Shown piece after piece: positions 31,888-42,100 of a DNA stretch of 42,792 nt. The translations under genes were made by a program, and so were the position numbers. The first letter of the stretch is position 1, and every line of letters starts with the position of its first letter. The DNA lies in assembly GCF_020622345.1 (NCBI RefSeq), contig NZ_JACNMO010000035.1, positions 1-42,792 of the forward strand, given 5' to 3'. The stretch comes from Roseobacter weihaiensis (lineage in GTDB: Bacteria > Pseudomonadota > Alphaproteobacteria > Rhodobacterales > Rhodobacteraceae). Under the pieces are notes generated by a model. That model was not told where the DNA came from. It was given only the letters and a program-made list of their open reading frames with translations, and made no database searches.

Positions 31888-34758
31888 GTGTCCCTCTTCC
31901 TTATCGTCGCCTTGCCCTTTCTGGGTGCCTTGTTGCCCGGGCTCATGAATTCGGCAGGTCGTCAGGCCTGCGCAGGCATCACCTTCACCGTGACACTGTC
32001 GGCGTTCATCGGGCTTTTGACCAATGCGCCTGCGGTCTTTGCCGGGAATGTCGTGACCGTGGGGGTGGATTGGATGCCGCTCTTGGGGTTGAACTTCAAT
32101 CTGATGCTCGATGGGCTCGGATTCTTCTTTGCAATGCTGATCCTTGGAATTGGTCTTCTCATCATCACCTATGCGCGGTTCTACCTGTCGCGTGAGGACA
32201 ACATGGGGGAGTTCTTCACCTATCTCCTGCTCTTTCAAGGCGCGATGGTCGGCATTGTATTGAGCGATAACATACTGCTTTTGCTGATCTTCTGGGAACT
32301 GACATCGCTATCGTCCTTCCTGCTGATCGGCTATTGGAAACATCTGCCAGAAGGCCGTCAGGGCGCCCGGATGGCGCTGACCGTCACCGGTATGGGCGGC
32401 CTCTCGATGATCGGGGGCATGCTGATCCTCGGCCAGATCGCGGGCAGCTATGACCTCAGCGTGATTCTGGAAAACCGCGAGCTCATCCAGGAAAGCCCGC
32501 TGTATCTGCCCGCGCTGATCCTGATCCTGCTCGGCTGCTTTACCAAATCGGCACAGTTTCCGTTCCACTTCTGGCTGCCGCATGCGATGGCGGCGCCCAC
32601 GCCGGTGTCGGCCTATCTGCACTCCGCCACCATGGTCAAGGCGGGCATCTTCCTGATGGCGCGCATGTGGCCGGTGCTGTCGGGCACGACCGAATGGTTT
32701 GTGATCGTCACCACCGCAGGTCTCATCACCATGGTGCTGGGGGCCGTGATCGCGCTGTTCAAACATGACCTGAAGGCGTTGCTGGCGTTCTCCACGGTCA
32801 GTCATCTGGGGCTCATCACCATGCTTCTGGGCACCGGCACCGCCTTTGGCGCGATGGCTGCGATGTTCCATATTCTCAACCATGCGACGTTCAAGGCAGC
32901 CCTGTTCATGTCGGCGGGGATCGTGGATCACGAGGCCCACACCCGTGATATCCGGCGGCTGGGGGGCTTGCGCCACCTGATGCCGATTACCTTTGTCATT
33001 GCGACGCTCGGCGCCCTGTCGATGGCAGGTATTCCGCTGCTCAACGGGTTCCTGTCCAAGGAAATGATGCTCGAGGAGGCAAACCGCACGGTTCTGTTCA
33101 ACACGCCCTGGCTGGTGCCGGTGATGGCAACCGTCGGATCCTTGTTCTCTGCCGCCTACTGCTTTCGCCTGATCAGCCATACCTTCCTGGGGCCGGTGCG
33201 CAAGGATTATCCGTCTGCACCGCATGACCCCGGTGCGGGTCTGTGGATGCCGCCCGCGATCCTGATCGTGCCGGTGATTGCCATCGGGGTCGCCCCCTTC
33301 CTGGCGGAGCCCTTCGTCAAGATGGTGACCGCCTCTGTTCTGGGGGAGGCCGCAGAGGTGCCAACCGCCTATTTCAAGATCTGGCATGGGCTGGTGCCGG
33401 CGCTCTTCATGTCGATCATCGCGACGGTGGGCGGCCTGATCCTGCTGGGGCTGTTCAAGCCGCTGCTGCGGGGCTGGGACGCCGCCCCGCGCCCCGAGGC
33501 CAAGGTTATTTTCGAAGGTCTGGTCGAAGGGATCGTGGCGGTCGCCAAGCGCCTCGTTCTGCCGCTGCATGACGGCTCGTTTTCACGTTATTCGGCCTTT
33601 GCGGCGGTCACCATCATCGGGGTGGGCTACTATGCCTGGATGACCGGGACGGTCGGCACGGCGACCCGCGAGCTGCAACCGGCGGGACCGGTGCCTGTGG
33701 CGGGCTGGCTTATGCTGGTCGCTGCGGCCCTCGGGCTGGTGTTTCTGCACCGCAACCGCTTGCTCTCGCTTGTGCTGATCGGGATTGCCGGGCTGATGGT
33801 ATCGGTGGGCTTTGTGTTCTTCAGCGCACCTGATCTGGCTATGACGCAGTTCACGGTGGAGGCCGTTACCATCATCCTGCTGTTGCTGGCGCTGAATTTC
33901 CTGCCCAACCGGACCCCGGTGGAAAGCACGGTGCTGCGCCGCAGCCGCGATACGGTCATTGCGGTGGCAGGCGGGCTGGCGACTTTTGCCCTCTCCTATC
34001 ACTACCTCTTGCGCGACAGTGTGGCCCCGGCGATCTCGGCCTTTCATGTGGAGAACTCCTACAAAGGCGGCGGTGGCACCAATATGGTCAATGTCATCCT
34101 CGTGGATTTCCGGGGGTTTGACACCTACGGCGAGATCATCGTGCTGGGGATCGCGGCCCTGGTGATCTATGCCCTGACAGAAGCGCTGCTGGGCGGGCCG
34201 GTGCGCGCACGTCTGCTGAACCGTTTGCCGGATCAGCCGCGGGCCGGGGATATGCACCCGATGATGATGGTGGTCATGACACGCGTCATGATGCCGATCA
34301 TCATGATGGTGGGCTTTTACATTTTCCTGCGGGGCCATAATGAGCCAGGGGGCGGGTTTATCTCCGGTCTGGTGGTCTCCATCGGGGTGGTGATCCAGTA
34401 TATGGCTAGTGGTTTCGGCTGGACAACGGCGCGGCTGCGCTATCCCTATCACGGCATCATCGGGGCGGGCGTGCTCATTGCCGGTCTGACGGGGATCGGG
34501 TCCTGGTTTGTCGCCAAACCCTTCCTGACCTCCGATTTCACCTATGTGCGCATCCCGCCCTTCAACGAGTTTGAACTGGCCACGGCCGCGCTCTTTGATC
34601 TTGGGGTGTTCCTGGCGGTTGTGGGGGCCGTAATGCTGGCGCTGGAAAGCCTGTCGCGCCTGGCCCGCAGGCAGGAGGCGATGGAGAGCGAGTACCCGAT
34701 GGATATCGACCCCTCCCGCGAAGACAATGATGTCGCGCTGCAAAAGGAGGAGGCATAA
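31888..34758 (+). CDS. mrpA: Mrp/Pha Na+(K+)/H+ antiporter subunit A fused to B
   Basis: This 956-residue inner-membrane subunit resembles NADH dehydrogenase NuoL and carries protons in a multi-subunit cation/H+ antiporter. The NuoL-like core (about 70-500) contains the proton-channel helices, for example FWELTSLSSFLLIGYW and FPFHFWLPHAMAAPTPVSAYLHSATMVKAGI. The C-terminal part (about 790-930, HPMMMVVMTRVMMPIIMMVGFYIFLRGHNEPGGGFISG) is an MrpB domain fused to A, as in PhaAB of rhizobia. It starts at GTG 31,888 after AGGAG. It heads a tightly packed mrpAB-C-D-E-F-G operon and should be expressed with it for pH and Na+ homeostasis. Confidence 0.93.
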   Translation: MSLFLIVALPFLGALLPGLMNSAGRQACAGITFTVTLSAFIGLLTNAPAVFAGNVVTVGVDWMPLLGLNFNLMLDGLGFFFAMLILGIGLLIITYARFYLSREDNMGEFFTYLLLFQGAMVGIVLSDNILLLLIFWELTSLSSFLLIGYWKHLPEGRQGARMALTVTGMGGLSMIGGMLILGQIAGSYDLSVILENRELIQESPLYLPALILILLGCFTKSAQFPFHFWLPHAMAAPTPVSAYLHSATMVKAGIFLMARMWPVLSGTTEWFVIVTTAGLITMVLGAVIALFKHDLKALLAFSTVSHLGLITMLLGTGTAFGAMAAMFHILNHATFKAALFMSAGIVDHEAHTRDIRRLGGLRHLMPITFVIATLGALSMAGIPLLNGFLSKEMMLEEANRTVLFNTPWLVPVMATVGSLFSAAYCFRLISHTFLGPVRKDYPSAPHDPGAGLWMPPAILIVPVIAIGVAPFLAEPFVKMVTASVLGEAAEVPTAYFKIWHGLVPALFMSIIATVGGLILLGLFKPLLRGWDAAPRPEAKVIFEGLVEGIVAVAKRLVLPLHDGSFSRYSAFAAVTIIGVGYYAWMTGTVGTATRELQPAGPVPVAGWLMLVAAALGLVFLHRNRLLSLVLIGIAGLMVSVGFVFFSAPDLAMTQFTVEAVTIILLLLALNFLPNRTPVESTVLRRSRDTVIAVAGGLATFALSYHYLLRDSVAPAISAFHVENSYKGGGGTNMVNVILVDFRGFDTYGEIIVLGIAALVIYALTEALLGGPVRARLLNRLPDQPRAGDMHPMMMVVMTRVMMPIIMMVGFYIFLRGHNEPGGGFISGLVVSIGVVIQYMASGFGWTTARLRYPYHGIIGAGVLIAGLTGIGSWFVAKPFLTSDFTYVRIPPFNEFELATAALFDLGVFLAVVGAVMLALESLSRLARRQEAMESEYPMDIDPSREDNDVALQKEEA

Positions 34759-34759
34759 C

Positions 34760-35119
34760 ATGGAGCTTCTCGTCGCATCCGCGATTGGCGTTCTGACGGC
34801 CACCGGGCTTTATCTGGTGTTCCGCATGCGCAGCTTTCCCGTCATTCTGGGGATTTCGCTGCTGACCTACGCGGTCAATGTGTTCCTCTTTGCCTCCGGC
34901 CGTCTGGCTGTGGGCGCCCCACCCATCCTGGACAAAACGGCCGATCTGACCTACGCCGACCCGCTGCCGCAAGCCTTGGTGCTGACGGCCATCGTGATCT
35001 CTTTCGGGATGACCGCCGTGGTCGTGATGATTGCCCTTGGCGCCTATCTGGGCGGCGATGACGACACGGTGAACGATGCCGTCCAAGACGATACGACCGC
35101 CAAGGAGGACGCGGCATGA
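34760..35119 (+). CDS. mrpC: Mrp/Pha antiporter subunit C
   Basis: This 119-residue membrane subunit is homologous to NuoK. It has three helices with the family motif VTAVVVMIALGAYLG-like near the C-terminus and GLYLVFRMRSFPVILGISLLTYAVNVFLF. AGGAGG precedes the start at 34,760. It begins one base after mrpA and overlaps mrpD by four bases. The polar tail (DDDTVNDAVQDDTTAKEDAA) is typical of the subunit in alphaproteobacteria. Confidence 0.93.
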   Translation: MELLVASAIGVLTATGLYLVFRMRSFPVILGISLLTYAVNVFLFASGRLAVGAPPILDKTADLTYADPLPQALVLTAIVISFGMTAVVVMIALGAYLGGDDDTVNDAVQDDTTAKEDAA

Positions 35120-36657
35120 CCCATTGGATTGTCCTCCCGGTTCTGCTGCCGGCGCTGGTTGCGCCCTTTATCGTTCTGGCGGCACGCTATCATATCGGCA
35201 TCCAGAGGGTGTTTTCCGTGGCCGGTGTGCTCATGCTCATTGCCATCGCAGCAGGGCTGGCGTGGCAGGCCTCCGATGGTACGATCACACTCTATCAGCT
35301 TGGCGACTGGGCGGCGCCTTTCGGCATCGTGCTCGTGGGGGACAGGTTGTCAACGATCATGGTGCTGCTGACGGCGGTGCTGGGCCTGATGGTGCTGCTT
35401 TATGCCATCGGGTCGGGGTGGGATGAAAAAGGGCGACACTTCCACGCGCTCTTTCAGTTCCAGCTGATGGGCATCATGGGCGCGTTCCTGACCGGAGACC
35501 TCTTCAACCTCTTTGTTTTCTTCGAAGTGCTTCTGATCGCCTCTTATGGGCTTATGATCCACTCAGGTGGCAACACCCGGCTGCGTGCCGGGGTGCAATA
35601 CGTGCTTTTCAACCTCATCGGCTCCACGCTCTTTCTCTTTGCCCTTGGCGCCATCTACGCCGAGACCGGGACGCTGAACATGGCCGATCTGGCGCAGCGG
35701 GTGACCCTCATCGACCCATCGGAGACGGTGGGCATTCGGGTGGCGGCTGTGCTGCTGTTGCTGGTCTTTGCGATCAAGGCGGCCCTGGTACCGCTGCATT
35801 TCTGGCTGCCCTCCAGCTATGCCGAGGCACCGGGCCCCGTGGCGGCGCTTTTCGCCATCATGACCAAGGTCGGGGCCTATGCGATCATCCGGGTCTACAC
35901 GATGGTCTTCCCGCCCGAACTGGAGGCGACCGCCGGTCTGCATGGTGCATGGCTGCTGCCTGCGGCGCTGATCTCGCTGGCCATCGGGGCAATTGGCGTT
36001 CTGGCGGCACGCAAGCTCGACCGTCTGGTCACATTTGCGGTCATCGGATCGATGGGGATGGTGATGGTCACGATCTCGCTCTTTACCCCGCAAAGCATTG
36101 CCGCGGCCCTCTACTATATCATCCATTCCACGCTGGCCGCGGCGGCGTTGTTCCTGATCGCCGATATGGTGCGGTCTGGTCGCACAGACCTGCGGCTGGT
36201 GCCGATGCCCGCCGTGGCGGGGGCTGTCCTGACGGCAGCGCTGTTTTTCATCGCCGCGATTGCGATGACGGGGCTGCCCCCCCTTTCGGGCTTCTTGGGC
36301 AAGCTGCTGGTGCTGGATGCATCCTTCGCGACCACGGCGATGAGCTGGGTCTTTGCTGTCGTTCTGCTGTCCAGTCTGGTCAATGTCGTGGGCTTTTCGC
36401 GCGCGGGCAGTATCCTGTTCTGGAAATCCAAGAGCGTGGAGAGGCCTGCCGACGATCCGCTGCCTGCGGCCCCGGCGACACTGTCTTACGTGGCCGTGGG
36501 CGGGTTGATAGCCCTATTGGCGGTGCACACGGCATTCGCAGGACCGATCCACGGCTATATGACAACGACCTCCGCGCAGCTTTTTGCCCCGGAGCCCTAT
36601 ATTTCCACCGTGCTGGAAACACCCGGAAAGCTCAGCACACCGACGGAGGGCCAATGA
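35116..36657 (+). CDS. mrpD: Mrp/Pha antiporter subunit D
   Basis: This 513-residue subunit is the second NuoL/M/N-like proton-channel protein of the antiporter, with about 14 helices. It contains FNLFVFFEVLLIASYGLMIHSGG, ALVPLHFWLPSSYAEAPGPVAALFAIMTKVGAYAIIR and GLPPLSGFLGKLLVL, the helices with conserved charged residues. It overlaps mrpC by four bases at its start and is followed by mrpE one base after its stop. MrpA and MrpD together make the core of the transporter. Confidence 0.94.
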   Translation: MTHWIVLPVLLPALVAPFIVLAARYHIGIQRVFSVAGVLMLIAIAAGLAWQASDGTITLYQLGDWAAPFGIVLVGDRLSTIMVLLTAVLGLMVLLYAIGSGWDEKGRHFHALFQFQLMGIMGAFLTGDLFNLFVFFEVLLIASYGLMIHSGGNTRLRAGVQYVLFNLIGSTLFLFALGAIYAETGTLNMADLAQRVTLIDPSETVGIRVAAVLLLLVFAIKAALVPLHFWLPSSYAEAPGPVAALFAIMTKVGAYAIIRVYTMVFPPELEATAGLHGAWLLPAALISLAIGAIGVLAARKLDRLVTFAVIGSMGMVMVTISLFTPQSIAAALYYIIHSTLAAAALFLIADMVRSGRTDLRLVPMPAVAGAVLTAALFFIAAIAMTGLPPLSGFLGKLLVLDASFATTAMSWVFAVVLLSSLVNVVGFSRAGSILFWKSKSVERPADDPLPAAPATLSYVAVGGLIALLAVHTAFAGPIHGYMTTTSAQLFAPEPYISTVLETPGKLSTPTEGQ

Positions 36658-36658
36658 C

Positions 36659-37159
36659 ATGACGAAGGTGCTTAACTGGCTTTTCCCGCATCCGCTGATG
36701 ACCGTGATCCTTGCGGTTGTCTGGGTCATGCTGCAGAACAAGGTCTCTGCCGGGATGGTCGTCTTTGGCCTGATCCTTGGCATCATCATTCCGCGCGCCA
36801 CGGCAGTCTGGTGGCCGGACCGGCCCAAGGCCATCGTCACCGCAAAGTTCGTTGTGTACTGCATCATCGTGGTCTGGGACATCATCGTGGCGAACATCGA
36901 AGTGGCCTGGATCGTGCTGACAAAGCCAAATTCGAAGCTGCGTCCGATCTGGGTTGAAGTTCCGCTTGATCTGCGCCAGCCCGAAGCGATCACACTGCTG
37001 GCGGGCACGATTACACTGACACCCGGCACGGTCTCGGCGGATCTGTCCAACGAGGGCCGCAGCCTGCTGGTACACGCGCTGGATGCGGCAGACGCAGACG
37101 CGGTGCGTGACGAGATCAAGCACCGCTACGAGCGACGGTTGAAGGAGATTTTCGAATGA
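36659..37159 (+). CDS. mrpE: Mrp/Pha antiporter subunit E
   Basis: This 166-residue subunit has two N-terminal helices (LMTVILAVVWVMLQNKVSAGMVVFGLILGIIIPRA) and a soluble domain with LRPIWVEVPLDLRQPEAITLLAGTITLTPGTVSADLS, the typical MrpE/PhaE signature. I start it at ATG 36,659, one base after the mrpD stop. It overlaps mrpF by four bases. MrpE has no NADH dehydrogenase counterpart and is needed for assembly or ion specificity of the complex. Confidence 0.93.
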   Translation: MTKVLNWLFPHPLMTVILAVVWVMLQNKVSAGMVVFGLILGIIIPRATAVWWPDRPKAIVTAKFVVYCIIVVWDIIVANIEVAWIVLTKPNSKLRPIWVEVPLDLRQPEAITLLAGTITLTPGTVSADLSNEGRSLLVHALDAADADAVRDEIKHRYERRLKEIFE

Positions 37160-37443
37160 ATACTGCCATCGATCTGATGAACGGCGCGATGATGTTGTCC
37201 TTTGTCATTCTGGGCCTTAGCCAGCTTATGGCGATGGTGCGTCTGGTGATCGGCCCGGACACCGGGGATCGCATCCTGGCGCTGGATACCATGGTGATCA
37301 ATGCCATCGGGCTGATTGTCCTGCTGGGGATCGCACAGGGCACGCAGGTGTATTTCGAAGTGACGCTGATCATTGCCATGCTCGGGTTTGTCTCGACGGT
37401 GGCCTATGCGCGGTTTGTTCTGCGGGGAGATATCATCGAATGA
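37156..37443 (+). CDS. mrpF: Mrp/Pha antiporter subunit F
   Basis: This 95-residue, three-helix subunit shows the MrpF motif ARLVIGPDTGDRILALD-like (here VRLVIGPDTGDRILALDTMVINAIGL) and EVTLIIAMLGFVSTVAYARFVL. It overlaps mrpE and mrpG by four bases on each side (ATGA junctions), so the last three subunits are translated in series. It is specific to Mrp-type antiporters. Confidence 0.94.
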   Translation: MNTAIDLMNGAMMLSFVILGLSQLMAMVRLVIGPDTGDRILALDTMVINAIGLIVLLGIAQGTQVYFEVTLIIAMLGFVSTVAYARFVLRGDIIE

Positions 37444-37841
37444 CCCTGGAGCTTTTTGCAGTATATGCCACCCTCTTTTTGCTATCGGTCGGGGCGGTTT
37501 TCACGCTGGTTGCAGCGATCGGCCTGGTCAAGCTCAACGACCCGATGACCCGTCTGCATGCACCGACGAAAGCCGCGACCGTGGGGATCGGAGCGTTTTT
37601 GCTCGCCTCCATGAGCCATTCCTTCGCGCTTGGACAAGGTTCTTTCCACGAGCTTTTAGTGCTGGCCTTTTTGTTTGTGACGGCGCCGATCTCGGCCAAT
37701 TTCATCGCCAAGGTGAACCTTCACAAACGGGCCTGTGACATGCCTGACGCGCCCAAACATGATGAAATGTGGTCCACGCTCGACGTCCCGGAAAGTGACC
37801 GCAAGATTGCAACGGAAAAGAACGGTCCTGCCACGGGCTAA
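37440..37841 (+). CDS. mrpG: Mrp/Pha antiporter subunit G
   Basis: This 133-residue, three-helix subunit contains the MrpG segment RLHAPTKAATVGIGAFLLASM and FVTAPISANFIAKVNLHKR. The C-terminal tail (MPDAPKHDEMWSTLDVPESD) is cytoplasmic and polar. It is the last gene of the operon; a strong palindromic terminator begins 30 bases after its stop codon. Confidence 0.94.
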   Translation: MTLELFAVYATLFLLSVGAVFTLVAAIGLVKLNDPMTRLHAPTKAATVGIGAFLLASMSHSFALGQGSFHELLVLAFLFVTAPISANFIAKVNLHKRACDMPDAPKHDEMWSTLDVPESDRKIATEKNGPATG

Positions 37842-37870
37842 GCCGAATTTGTTTTCTGGACTTAAAAAAC

Positions 37871-37898
37871 AAGGGCCGCAACAATTGTTGCGGCCCTT
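37871..37898. terminator. Bidirectional terminator between mrpG and tRNA-Gly
   Basis: The 28 bases are a perfect inverted repeat (arms AAGGGCCGCAACAA). On the minus strand it is followed by TGTTTTTT, a good U-tract for tRNA-Gly; on the plus strand by TGTT after the TT of the stem. It therefore serves the two converging transcripts. Confidence 0.85.
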
Positions 37899-37915
37899 TG
37901 TTCCGAAATCCCAAT

Positions 37916-37990
37916 TGGAGCGGGCGAGGCGATTCGAACGCCCGACCCTAACCTTGGCAAGGTTATGCTCTACCCCTGAGCTACGCCCGC
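37916..37990 (-). tRNA. tRNA-Gly (GCC)
   Basis: A 75-base class I tRNA with encoded CCA. Acceptor GCGGGCG pairs with CGCCCGC, the D-arm is standard, the anticodon stem AACCT/AGGTT surrounds TTGCCA with anticodon GCC, and the T-stem is GGGCG/CGCCT with a wobble-containing helix. It lies downstream of the AerR-like gene on the same strand and ends in the shared terminator. Confidence 0.96.
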
Positions 37991-38095
37991 ATCCTTGGGT
38001 GAGCCGGAGATACCTATTGCGGCCTCGCGCTGCAAGAGGCAATTTGTGCTTTAGCGCACTTTTTTGCCGTCATCCCGGCGCGTTGCAGCAGCGGG

Positions 38096-38929
38096 TCAGG
38101 CGGGTTCGGCCTCAAGCTCAGACCAGAAGCCCTGCAGGATCTGTTGTGCCTCGTCGACGTCTGTCGAGGCCGCGTCAATGTCCATTAGGTCTACGATATC
38201 ACCGGCTTCCTTGATGATTTGCCCGCTGAGAAAAATACGCAGGTCAGGGCGACTGACGCGGAGCGCCAGAACAAGCCGCGCCAGCGCCGGCGCCGAATGC
38301 TCTCCGCCCGCCGAGAGGCCGAGGATACGGCAGGGGCTCTGGGTCACTTCACTGACCAAAGCGTCATGCGTGCGCCCTGTCTTTACCTCGATGTTCCAGC
38401 CTTCCTTCCCGAAAAGATCAGCCGCCATCTGGACGCCGAGCGTGTGGATCTCGTCCGGGACAGTGGCAAAAATGGCGGATTTCACTTCGACCGGATGGTC
38501 GGGGACAAACAGATAGCTGAACTCGCGCAGAATGGCGTAGATACGACTGCTCCCGATCATCACCTCATGGAACGTCACGTGGTCGTCGTTCCACCATTCG
38601 CCAAGGATGCTGGCCGCCTCTGCCAGATAACTGAGGTAGATAGCTTCAAGGCTGGCGCCCTCTTTCTGCACGTCGCGGATGAAAGCAGCCCCTTCTGTCC
38701 CATCCTCCGAGATCAGCGCGTAGCAGAGTTGTTCAACTTTCTTGCGGGTTGGCAGGTTGATCCGGTCGCCGTTTACAGTGCGATACGCTGTGACCCGGTT
38801 GAGCACTTCGTGAACGATATCCCCTACCGCTTCCTGTGGCAGTCTGGATTTCAGCTGCAAAACGTCGGATTGAACCTGATGATAGCGGCCCAGAGCCTGC
38901 GGCTCGGGTATAACTTCGGACTTCGACAT
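38096..38929 (-). CDS. B12-binding-domain regulator, AerR/PpaA-like
   Basis: This 277-residue protein has the two modules of the AerR/PpaA group. A helical cap domain (about 65-145) contains ASILGEWWNDDHVTFHEV, the tryptophan motif that shields the cobalamin ligand. A Rossmann-type B12 domain (about 150-240) has EIHTLG with His162 as likely lower ligand (DxHxxG with Glu for Asp) and GLSAGGEHSAPAL. There is no helix-turn-helix, so it probably acts through a partner, as AerR/PpaA do with CrtJ/PpsR in light control of photosynthesis genes. Upstream, TGT-N12-ACA palindromes (39,012) support that link. It could be a different B12 sensor, since no photosynthesis genes are in view. Confidence 0.75.
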   Translation of the reverse strand: MSKSEVIPEPQALGRYHQVQSDVLQLKSRLPQEAVGDIVHEVLNRVTAYRTVNGDRINLPTRKKVEQLCYALISEDGTEGAAFIRDVQKEGASLEAIYLSYLAEAASILGEWWNDDHVTFHEVMIGSSRIYAILREFSYLFVPDHPVEVKSAIFATVPDEIHTLGVQMAADLFGKEGWNIEVKTGRTHDALVSEVTQSPCRILGLSAGGEHSAPALARLVLALRVSRPDLRIFLSGQIIKEAGDIVDLMDIDAASTDVDEAQQILQGFWSELEAEPA

Positions 38930-38985
38930 TTTCCCCCCACAGGTCTTTCGGCAATTCCTTCTTCGTCGTCAGTGATTCACAGGTA

Positions 38986-38998
38986 TCAGGGTACCTGA
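38986..38998. repeat. Short inverted repeat upstream of the AerR-like gene
   Basis: TCAGG-GTA-CCTGA lies between the start of the AerR-like gene and the TGT-N12-ACA palindrome. It may be part of the same regulatory cluster; alone it is weak. Confidence 0.35.
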
Positions 38999-39011
38999 CA
39001 CGCGTTACGTG

Positions 39012-39029
39012 TGTCAACGAAAGTTGACA
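39012..39029. promoter_or_regulatory. PpsR/CrtJ-type palindrome (TGT-N12-ACA)
   Basis: TGTCAAC-GAAA-GTTGACA is a perfect inverted repeat that contains TGT-N12-ACA, the binding motif of CrtJ/PpsR. An overlapping TGACAC-N9-GTGTCA palindrome lies at 38,996-39,016. Both sit about 70-100 bases upstream of the AerR/PpaA-like gene. Confidence 0.6.
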
Positions 39030-39103
39030 AATGCGCTCTTGCGCGTGCCGGACTTGCCCGCTGTCGGCACCGGGGATGGTGCTGACAGCCAGGCATTGCT
39101 GGT

Positions 39104-42100
39104 CTACTCCAGCTCTATGAGCAGGTCTTTTGCGTCAATCTGGCCGCCGGGGCTGACGTGTACAGCCTGGATGACGGCGTTACGTTCCGCGTGAATGCCG
39201 GTTTCCATCTTCATGGCCTCAATTGTGAGCAGTAGATCACCCGCCTTGACCTTGGCCCCCACCTTGGCCGCGACAGAGGCCACGACCCCCGGCATCGGCG
39301 CGCCGATATGCTTTGTGTTGCCGCTCTCGGCCTTGGGGCGCTGTTGCGTTGTCGCCTTGACCAGCCGGTTGGGGACCCGGATCACGCGGGGCTGGCCGTT
39401 AAGTTCGAAGAAGACCTTGACCTCCCCGTCCTCGTTGGTGTCACCCACCGCCTGAAGACGGATCTCAAGCGTCTTGCCGGGGTCGATCTCCGCGCTTATC
39501 TCTTCGCCGGGCTCCATGCCGTAAAAGAATGTACGCGTGGGCAGCGAGCGGACAGGGCCGTACATCCGGTGGCGGCCCATGTAGTCTAGAAACACCTTGG
39601 GATACATCAGGTAGCCCGAGAGGTCTTCGTCATCGACCGATTTGCCCTCAAGCGCTTCCGAGACCTCGGCGCGCACCGCTTCCAGATCGGCGGAGGGAAG
39701 ATGTTTGCCGGGGCGCTCAAGGTTGGGTGTTTCGTCTTTGAGCACCTTTTTCACGATTGTATCGGGAAAGCCGCCCGGCGGCTGGCCCAGATTGCCACGC
39801 ATCATGTCGATCACACTGTCTGGAAAGGACACTTCCGTATTGGGGTCTTCGACCTCTGCACGGGTCAGTCCCTGCGCCACCATCATCAGGGCCATGTCCC
39901 CCACCACCTTGGAGGAGGGTGTGACCTTGACGATATCGCCGAACATCTGGTTCACATCCGCATAGGTCTGGGCCACCTCATGCCAGCGGTCTTCCAGACC
40001 TAGGGACGCCGCCTGCGCCTTGAGGTTGGTAAACTGGCCGCCCGGCATCTCGTGCAGGTAGACCTCGGAGGAGGGCGCCTGCATGCCGGTCTCAAAGGCC
40101 GCGTAGTGGCTGCGCACCTCTTCCCAATAGTCAGAGATTTCGCGCACCGCCGCCATGTCCAGCCCGGTGTCGCGGTCGGTGTGTTTCAGCGCGGAGACAA
40201 CCGACCCCAACGTGGCCTGAGAGGTGTTGCCCGAGAGCGCATCCATGGCGCAATCCACCGCGTCCACGCCCGCCTCGGAAGCGGCAAGGATCGTCGCACA
40301 GGCGACGCCTGCCGTGTCGTGGGTGTGGAAGTGAATGGGCAGCCCGACCTCGGACTTCAGCGCCTTGACCAGTTGGCGGGCCGCGCCGGGTTTCAGCAGA
40401 CCTGCCATGTCCTTGAGGCCCAGCACATGGGCCCCTGCATCGCGCAGTTCCTTGCCCATATCCACGTAGTACTTGAGGCTGTATTTGGCGCGGTCGGGGT
40501 CGTTGATATCGCCGGTGTAGCAGATCGCCCCTTCACAGATCTTGCCATTCTCGATCACGGCGTCCATGGCCACGCGCATGTTCTCGACCCAGTTGAGGCT
40601 GTCGAAGACGCGGAAGATATCGACGCCGGTCTTGGCCGCGACCCGCACGAATTCCTGCACCACATTATCGGGGTAATTCGTGTATCCCACGCCGTTGGAG
40701 GCGCGCAGCAGCATCTGGGTCATCAGGTTGGGCATGGCGGCGCGCAGATCGCGCAGGCGCTGCCAGGGGCATTCCTGCAAAAACCTGTAGGCCACGTCAA
40801 AGGTGGCCCCGCCCCAGCATTCGACCGAGAAGAGCTGCGGCAGATTGGCGGAATAGGCCGGCGCCACCTTTATCATGTCGTGGCTGCGCATGCGGGTGGC
40901 CAGCAGGCTCTGGTGCCCGTCGCGCATGGTGGTGTCGGTGATGAGCAGCTGGCGTTGGCTTTTCATCCAGTCTGCCACGGCCTGCGGGCCCTTCTGTTCC
41001 AGCAGGTTGCGTGTGCCCATCATCGGTTCGGCCTTCAGCGCGGGCGGGCGCGGGTCTCTGACCTGCGCACCGGGCCGCGGATGGTTCTTGGTCTCCGGAT
41101 GCCCGTTCACGGTGATATCCGCGATATAGGTCAGCACCTTGGTGCCCCGGTCGCGGCGCTTTGAAAATTGGAAAAGATCCGGCGTCTCGTCGATGAACTT
41201 GGTGTGGTAGGTGTTGTCGAGAAACGTCGGGTGCTTGAGCAGGTTCTCGACAAAGGCGATGTTGGTGCTGACGCCGCGGATCCGGAACTCCCGCAGCGCG
41301 CGATCCATCCGGGCAATGGCTGCCTCCGGCGTCTGCGCCTTGGCGGTCACTTTCACCAGCAGGCTGTCATAATACCGCGTGATCACCCCGCCGGAATAGG
41401 CGGTGCCGCCATCGAGCCGGATGCCCATGCCCGTGGCCTCACGAAAGGCGGTGATCCGGCCATAATCCGGGATGAAGTTGTTCTGCGGGTCTTCGGTGGT
41501 GATCCGGGTCTGCAGGGCATGGCCGTTCAACTGAACATCCGCCTGCGTGGCTTTGCCGGTCGCCTCGGCGATGGTCTTGCCCTCGGCGATGAGGATCTGG
41601 GCCTGGACGATATCAATGCCGGTGACTTCCTCGGTGACGGTATGTTCGACCTGCACGCGCGGGTTCACTTCGATAAAGTAGAATTTCTCATCGGCCATAT
41701 CCATCAGGAACTCGACCGTGCCGGCGCATTCGTAGTTGACGTGTTTGCAAATTTTGTAGCCAAGTTTGCAAACTTCTTCCCGTCGCTTTTCGGTGAGATA
41801 TGGCGCAGGCGCGCGTTCCACCACCTTCTGGTTGCGCCGCTGGACCGAGCAATCGCGCTCGTAGAGGTGATACATCCCGCCATGCTTGTCGCCGAGGATC
41901 TGCACTTCGACGTGACGTGCCTTGAGGATCATCTTTTCCAGATAGCCCTCACCATTGCCAAAAGCGGCTTCGGCTTCGCGCCGGCCCTCGCGGACCTTTT
42001 CCTCAAGCTCGTCTGCCTTGAGGATCGGTCGCATGCCGCGCCCGCCGCCGCCCCAGGACGCCTTGAGCATCAGGGGGTAGCCGACCTCTTTGGCCGCGGC

